NCBI RefSeq assembly: GCF_937906425.1
Contig: NZ_CALCYR010000080.1
Coordinates: forward strand, 1 to 18,911
Reading direction: 5' to 3'
DNA length: 18,911 nt
Source of the DNA: an uncultured Methanobrevibacter sp.
GTDB lineage: Archaea; Methanobacteriota; Methanobacteria; Methanobacteriales; Methanobacteriaceae
This document shows, piece by piece, positions 14,885 through 18,911 of the stretch (positions within the stretch are counted from its first letter, which is position 1; each line of letters starts with the position of its first letter). The translations under genes were made by a program, and so were the position numbers. Below the pieces are notes generated by a model, which worked only from the letters and a program-made list of their open reading frames with translations, was not told where the DNA came from and made no database searches.

Positions 14885-17800
14885 TTAACTTAATTTCAAA
14901 CTGGCTTTTGCTGTTGCAGTTGCGTATCTGTCGTCTCCTGCAAACTTAGCAGTGAAATTATAAGTTCCTTTCTTATTTAAGCTTATCTTAACAGTAGCAA
15001 TTCCCTTGGAATTAGTAGTTGCAGTGTAAGACTTTTTATTTACAGTGAAAGTTATCTTCTTACCGCTTACAGGATTTCCTAAACTGGTCTTGAATGTAGC
15101 AGTCAAGGTTTTGGTCTTTGCACTTGCCTTATAAGTCTTCTTTGCAGTAGTAAATTTAGGAGGTTCTGGATTTACAGTAATCTTAGCAACTGCAAAGCTT
15201 GCATTATACTCATCATCACCTAAGAAACTTACAGCAAAGGTGTATCCTCCCTTAATACCAAGGTTTATTTGTGTTTTTGCACTGCCCTTATCATCAGTTG
15301 TGTAATTGTAGACATGACCATTGAATCCTACAAGGATTTCCTTATTTGCCAAAGCCTTGCCTGAAGCGTCAACTAATTGGAATTCAAAGTATTTTCCATT
15401 TCTTCCATCAATATTGGTATTGATTGCATTGGTTGTCATGTTTTGACAAACTATCTCTGTAGCAGTCATTTCAGGAATGTTTCCGCCTGATGGAATATTT
15501 GCATTTGATCCGTTTATTACAGAGCTTACAACAAATTCAAATGGAGTCATTCCGCTTGCAATTGTATTTCCAATAATCTGAATATCATTTGAAGGAGAGA
15601 GAATTCCCCTTTCACTGTCCAATTCAAGGATAGTGATTGATTCAGCAACGACATCATCACCTGCCAGATCAAAGCTGTTGTTTGAAATGACTATATTAGC
15701 AACGTCGATGGAATATGGATTAGTTGAATTTAAAGCATTTGCCAAGACAAGCACATCCCTATTGCTTAATGCAAAGTCAATTCCTGAAATTTCCAAGGAA
15801 TTTACATTCTTGCCAAGATTGAATAAAGGATTTCCATCTCCTGCACTGATGATTGTAGAAGGTCCAATCAATTTAATGTCCTTGCTTATATTGATATTGG
15901 AGACTCCTTGATATACATCATCACCTAAAAGGACAGTATCACCGGATTTAGCATTGTCGATGATTTCCTGAAGGTCTTTTGAAGTCTTATTGACCTTAGC
16001 CTTATTAAGAACAACTATAGGAATGTTGGCACTTATGTTGTTATTTGAAAGGGAGGTGTTGGAATTATTGTAATATGCAATTCCATAGGTATAATTTGAA
16101 ACTCCAGTCTTGTTTTTAATCAATATACTGTTTCCGCTTAATGTGGATTGATTAGCATTAGCCCCTACCTCAATACCTATAGCGGAATATGCTGCATTTA
16201 TTGTAATTTCATTGTTAAGGAAATTGTTATTTAAGGAGTTTTCACTTGAATTGAATTCTATTGCACCAATAACACCTGCACCATACATCAATGGATCATT
16301 GGAGTCAAGTGTGATTATATTGTTTGAAATGAGATTATTATCTCCGCCTAAGTGAACAAATACACCTGCAATAGCGTTACAGGATTCGTTTGTAGCTACA
16401 AAGTCATCTCCAAGATTGGAACTTACATTAACTTCATTTTGAATAAATGCATTGTCAGATGAATAAATAAATACAATTCCATAGGTCTTGAAGATTTTTG
16501 AAACAATATGGGTTCCGTTTTGAACTCCCTCATAACCAGTAGTGTTTGAGGCAGTTCCATCAAGGCAACCGTCGATGCATCCATCCAAACAACCGTCAAG
16601 ACAACCATCCAGGCATCCGTCCAAACAGCCATCCAGACAACCATCAAGACAGCCATCGAGACAGCCGACAAGACAACCATAATTATCGCAGGTGTAATTT
16701 TCGCCTGTGCCGATTGTAGTTAAACTGTTGTTTTCTATAATTACATTGCTTACCTTATATGCCATGATTGCAGCAGTAAGGTAATTTCCTTCAGCCTTAA
16801 GAGTATTGTTTACAATATTGGAAGAGGTAGCCTCCAAGAGATAGATTGCATAAGCTGAATATTGGTCATAAATTGAAATATCACAATTTCTGATTGTGGT
16901 GTTTCTGACACCGTTAACCTGAATTCCCCACATGCGGTCAAGATTGTTAAGGTTAGGATTTACAATCTTCAAGTCCTCAATTGAAACGTCATCATCCAAT
17001 ACAATGAATGTAGTGTCATTGAATACTGCATTCAAACCTTTGATTTGAACCTTGTTGTTAATGTAAACCTTTCCTTTACTTGTAAATGTGCCATTGAATA
17101 TTAATACATCATTTTCCTTAACTATACTGTTTAAATAACCGTTAGCATCAAAGTAATTAGCAAAATTACCCTCATTAATGTAGTGGATGCTTGATTCATT
17201 ATCGCTTTGGTTTTCACTTGAGTTGCCCTCTGGAATCTCTGAACTTATTGTATTGTTAATCAGTACAATGTCTGTAGAATATTCAGATTCATAGGAAATA
17301 GGATTCTCATTTGTACTGTAAATTATATTATCGCTGATTGTAATGTTATGAGGAGCCAATTTTCTGGATTGCTTTACCAAACTGATTGCAGATTGGTTTC
17401 CGCTGTTTAAGGTATTTTCCTGAATGGTAATGTTTGAATAGTTCTTGCTAACATAGACTGCACTGGAACTGGTTTCAAAATTGTTGTTTTTAACTATAGT
17501 GTCATTTCCATCAACATTCAATCCTACGCCTTCAATATTTTCCAATAGATTGTTTTCGACAATTGAATTGGCACCGACATGAATTGCAGCCCCATTTTCT
17601 CCCAATTTGGAATCGTGAATATAATTGTCCTTTACAATACTGTTTGAGGTTACATAGATTGCATAATCTCCACCATCGTCAGAGCTTCCTCCACTATACC
17701 ATGTTCCATGAACACCATAGATTTCATTTCCAATAATGGTGTTATTAGCCTGATTGGTTCCAATTCCTCTGTATGCATTGTAAATTGTATTGTTTACAGC

Positions 17801-18784
17801 CTGATTAGCGGTACCCATTATTTGAATTCCATAAACAAAGGATGAAGGTAATGGAACTGTACCATTGCTGTCTGTAGCCCATTCTAATCCTCTTAAACTG
17901 TGAACAGTATTGTTGTAAATGTAATTGTAGGAGTTTACTCCACCTCCAGAGCCCATTTCTCCACCGGAGAGATATCCTGTAAGGTAAATTCCATTTGAAT
18001 CATTTACTACAACATTATTGCTTGATATGTTGTTGTAGAATGAACCGCTTAAGACAATAGCTGAAGGCTGTCCATATCCAGACTTAAAAAAAGTGGATTG
18101 AACTGTATTTGAATAAATGTAAGAGTTGTTTACAGTATTCAGGAGAATAGGGTATGAATGAGCTCCTGAAGAGAACAGATCATTGTTTTTAAAAGTCAAA
18201 TTACTTACATTGTAAGCATTGAAGATAGGAGTATCCTCAAGGGTGGTGTTTAATTTTAAGTTGGAAACAACTGTGCCTTGAGCCCCAGCTATAAACTTGA
18301 AATTACAGTCAATAAAGTTTGCAGTATTGTCACTGCTTGTAATTGTTAAAGGAATGTTTATAATAAATGTCTTTTTGTTGAACTTTCCACTGAAGTCCAC
18401 AGTATCCTTGGATTTAAGTTTGGAAGAAATTACATTTCCTGTGGAATTGAAATAGGTGGAATAGTCTTTTTCAGTTATTTTATAACTTGCAGCCTGATTT
18501 GAAGCAGCAAGACCTGTTTTAGTTGAAGAATCAATTGAATCAGAAACATCTATAAAATTAGTAGTCAAATCTGAATCATCCGCAGATTCTGAAACAGAAT
18601 CAATAGAATCAGAACCAGATAAATCCAAATCAATAGAATCAGAACTAGATAACTCTAAATCAATTGAATCATCAGATGCAGCAGTATCTATGTCCGTAAA
18701 GTCTGTTTGTTCTGCACTTACTACACCTATAGCCAATATCATAATTAATAATAATCCTAATATTAAACTAAATTTAGCTTTCAT
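14885..18784 (-). CDS. Large secreted adhesin-like beta-helix/Ig-like protein with CLDG repeats
   Basis: 1299 residues. A signal peptide (MKAKFSLILGLLLIMILAIG, cleavage after VSA at about 24) is followed by a Ser/Asp-rich region with a ten-residue repeat (DSIDLELSSS, DSIDLDLSGS). Two similar beta-helix modules begin near residues 107 and 534; each opens with a YF-x-x-x-G box and a D-x-x-x-F-x-G-x-F strand and continues as N-rich strands (NNTI, IENN, VKDN). The ten-unit CLDG array spans 704-743. A third DNAKSGDTVLLGDD entry occurs near 940. Two Ig-like domains close the protein (about 1126-1205 and 1206-1299), the last lysine-rich (TVNKKSYTATTNSKGIATV). It should be exported and held at the pseudomurein surface; no membrane anchor is seen. 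It binds an unknown target. The ATG has a strong GGAGGTG site. Confidence 0.88.
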   Translation of the reverse strand: MKAKFSLILGLLLIMILAIGVVSAEQTDFTDIDTAASDDSIDLELSSSDSIDLDLSGSDSIDSVSESADDSDLTTNFIDVSDSIDSSTKTGLAASNQAASYKITEKDYSTYFNSTGNVISSKLKSKDTVDFSGKFNKKTFIINIPLTITSSDNTANFIDCNFKFIAGAQGTVVSNLKLNTTLEDTPIFNAYNVSNLTFKNNDLFSSGAHSYPILLNTVNNSYIYSNTVQSTFFKSGYGQPSAIVLSGSFYNNISSNNVVVNDSNGIYLTGYLSGGEMGSGGGVNSYNYIYNNTVHSLRGLEWATDSNGTVPLPSSFVYGIQIMGTANQAVNNTIYNAYRGIGTNQANNTIIGNEIYGVHGTWYSGGSSDDGGDYAIYVTSNSIVKDNYIHDSKLGENGAAIHVGANSIVENNLLENIEGVGLNVDGNDTIVKNNNFETSSSAVYVSKNYSNITIQENTLNSGNQSAISLVKQSRKLAPHNITISDNIIYSTNENPISYESEYSTDIVLINNTISSEIPEGNSSENQSDNESSIHYINEGNFANYFDANGYLNSIVKENDVLIFNGTFTSKGKVYINNKVQIKGLNAVFNDTTFIVLDDDVSIEDLKIVNPNLNNLDRMWGIQVNGVRNTTIRNCDISIYDQYSAYAIYLLEATSSNIVNNTLKAEGNYLTAAIMAYKVSNVIIENNSLTTIGTGENYTCDNYGCLVGCLDGCLDGCLDGCLDGCLDGCLDGCLDGCIDGCLDGTASNTTGYEGVQNGTHIVSKIFKTYGIVFIYSSDNAFIQNEVNVSSNLGDDFVATNESCNAIAGVFVHLGGDNNLISNNIITLDSNDPLMYGAGVIGAIEFNSSENSLNNNFLNNEITINAAYSAIGIEVGANANQSTLSGNSILIKNKTGVSNYTYGIAYYNNSNTSLSNNNISANIPIVVLNKAKVNKTSKDLQEIIDNAKSGDTVLLGDDVYQGVSNINISKDIKLIGPSTIISAGDGNPLFNLGKNVNSLEISGIDFALSNRDVLVLANALNSTNPYSIDVANIVISNNSFDLAGDDVVAESITILELDSERGILSPSNDIQIIGNTIASGMTPFEFVVSSVINGSNANIPSGGNIPEMTATEIVCQNMTTNAINTNIDGRNGKYFEFQLVDASGKALANKEILVGFNGHVYNYTTDDKGSAKTQINLGIKGGYTFAVSFLGDDEYNASFAVAKITVNPEPPKFTTAKKTYKASAKTKTLTATFKTSLGNPVSGKKITFTVNKKSYTATTNSKGIATVKISLNKKGTYNFTAKFAGDDRYATATAKASLKLS
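16556..16675 (-). repeat. Ten tandem 12-bp units encoding Cys-Leu-Asp-Gly
   Basis: In translation order the units are CLVG, seven CLDG, CIDG and CLDG, at residues 704-743 of the large adhesin, with one more Cys five residues before (699). Codons vary between units: Cys as TGC/TGT, Leu as CTT, CTC, CTG and TTG, Gly as GGA, GGT and GGC, Asp as GAT and GAC. The peptide is therefore conserved while the DNA is not. The local GC content is well above the surroundings. Confidence 0.95.
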
Positions 18785-18824
18785 AATACACCTCCATTCG
18801 AATTTAAGCCATTAGTAGAGAATA

Positions 18825-18850
18825 ATTAATTATTTTATGAATCATAAAAT
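18825..18850 (-). promoter_or_regulatory. Large adhesin promoter with overlapping palindrome
   Basis: A perfect inverted repeat, ATTTTATGA-A-TCATAAAAT (18832-18850), overlaps the probable TATA-like ATAAAATAATTAA read on the minus strand. It lies 48-66 bases upstream of the adhesin ATG. Binding there would compete with TBP. The rest of the 127-base upstream region is AT-rich. Confidence 0.45.
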
Positions 18851-18911
18851 GATAAGTCAATAAATTATTTTTGAATATGAATAAAAATCTATTAAAAATC
18901 ATTTTGAATTT

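Noticed and set aside
16556..16675. CRISPR array or minisatellite as the explanation of the 12-bp units
   Set aside because: There are no spacers, and the units stay in frame with conserved peptide and varied codons inside a long gene.
16423..16680. Open frame of 85 residues with repeated valine/tryptophan/alanine on the same strand as the large adhesin
   Set aside because: It is the out-of-frame reading of the CLDG array. The CLDG frame is part of a 1299-codon gene with a signal peptide and ribosome binding site, and its synonymous codon changes protect that frame, not this one.

Overview
The window looks like one end of a contig from a gut- or host-type methanogen of the order Methanobacteriales, most probably a Methanobrevibacter. 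This rests on four things: very AT-rich DNA; archaeal promoters with short TATA-like boxes; GGTGA/GAGGTG ribosome binding sites; and a recognisable methanogenesis marker protein 7 gene, alongside large secreted adhesin-like proteins (beta-helix plus Ig-like modules) of the kind abundant in that genus. I cannot fix the species. The first 33 bases are not biological: they are the Illumina read-1 adapter. The first gene (DUF308 membrane protein) is therefore cut off, and its last apparent residues are artefact.

Layout. 34-509 (-): DUF308 membrane protein fragment. 716-2486 (+): nitroreductase, then a MalY/PatB-type PLP enzyme. 2642-3898 (-): alpha/beta hydrolase with a tandemly duplicated start region, then an ArsC/Spx-like CXXC protein. 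4266-6833 (+): flavodoxin, glutathione-peroxidase-family peroxidase, radical SAM protein with a C-terminal cysteine set. 7133-8592 (-): a secreted adhesin-like gene apparently split by a frameshift. 8843-9493 (+): YczE-type membrane protein. 9782-10585 (+): second alpha/beta hydrolase. 10745-11113 (-): small unknown protein. 11486-13090 (-): HerA/YjgR-like (DUF853) ATPase. 13563-14480 (+): marker protein 7. 14524-14750: internally deleted insertion sequence (MITE-like). 14885-18784 (-): 1299-residue adhesin-like protein carrying ten consecutive Cys-Leu-Asp-Gly tetrapeptides.

How the genes fit together. Four small redox proteins lie within 5 kb (nitroreductase, CXXC protein, flavodoxin, peroxidase). 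Each has its own promoter region, so they are neighbours rather than an operon. Two of these promoters (nitroreductase, peroxidase) have a palindrome just downstream of the TATA-like box, where an operator would sit. The two adhesin genes also have palindromes close to their TATA-like boxes. Both adhesins are rich in cysteine next to acidic residues: three CC pairs in the small one and the CLDG array in the large one. This is unusual for secreted proteins and is the most interesting signal in the window.

Most gaps between genes are long and filled with tandem repeats of fixed period: 10, 16, 19, 41, 56 and 60 bp. No tRNA, rRNA or CRISPR array was seen.
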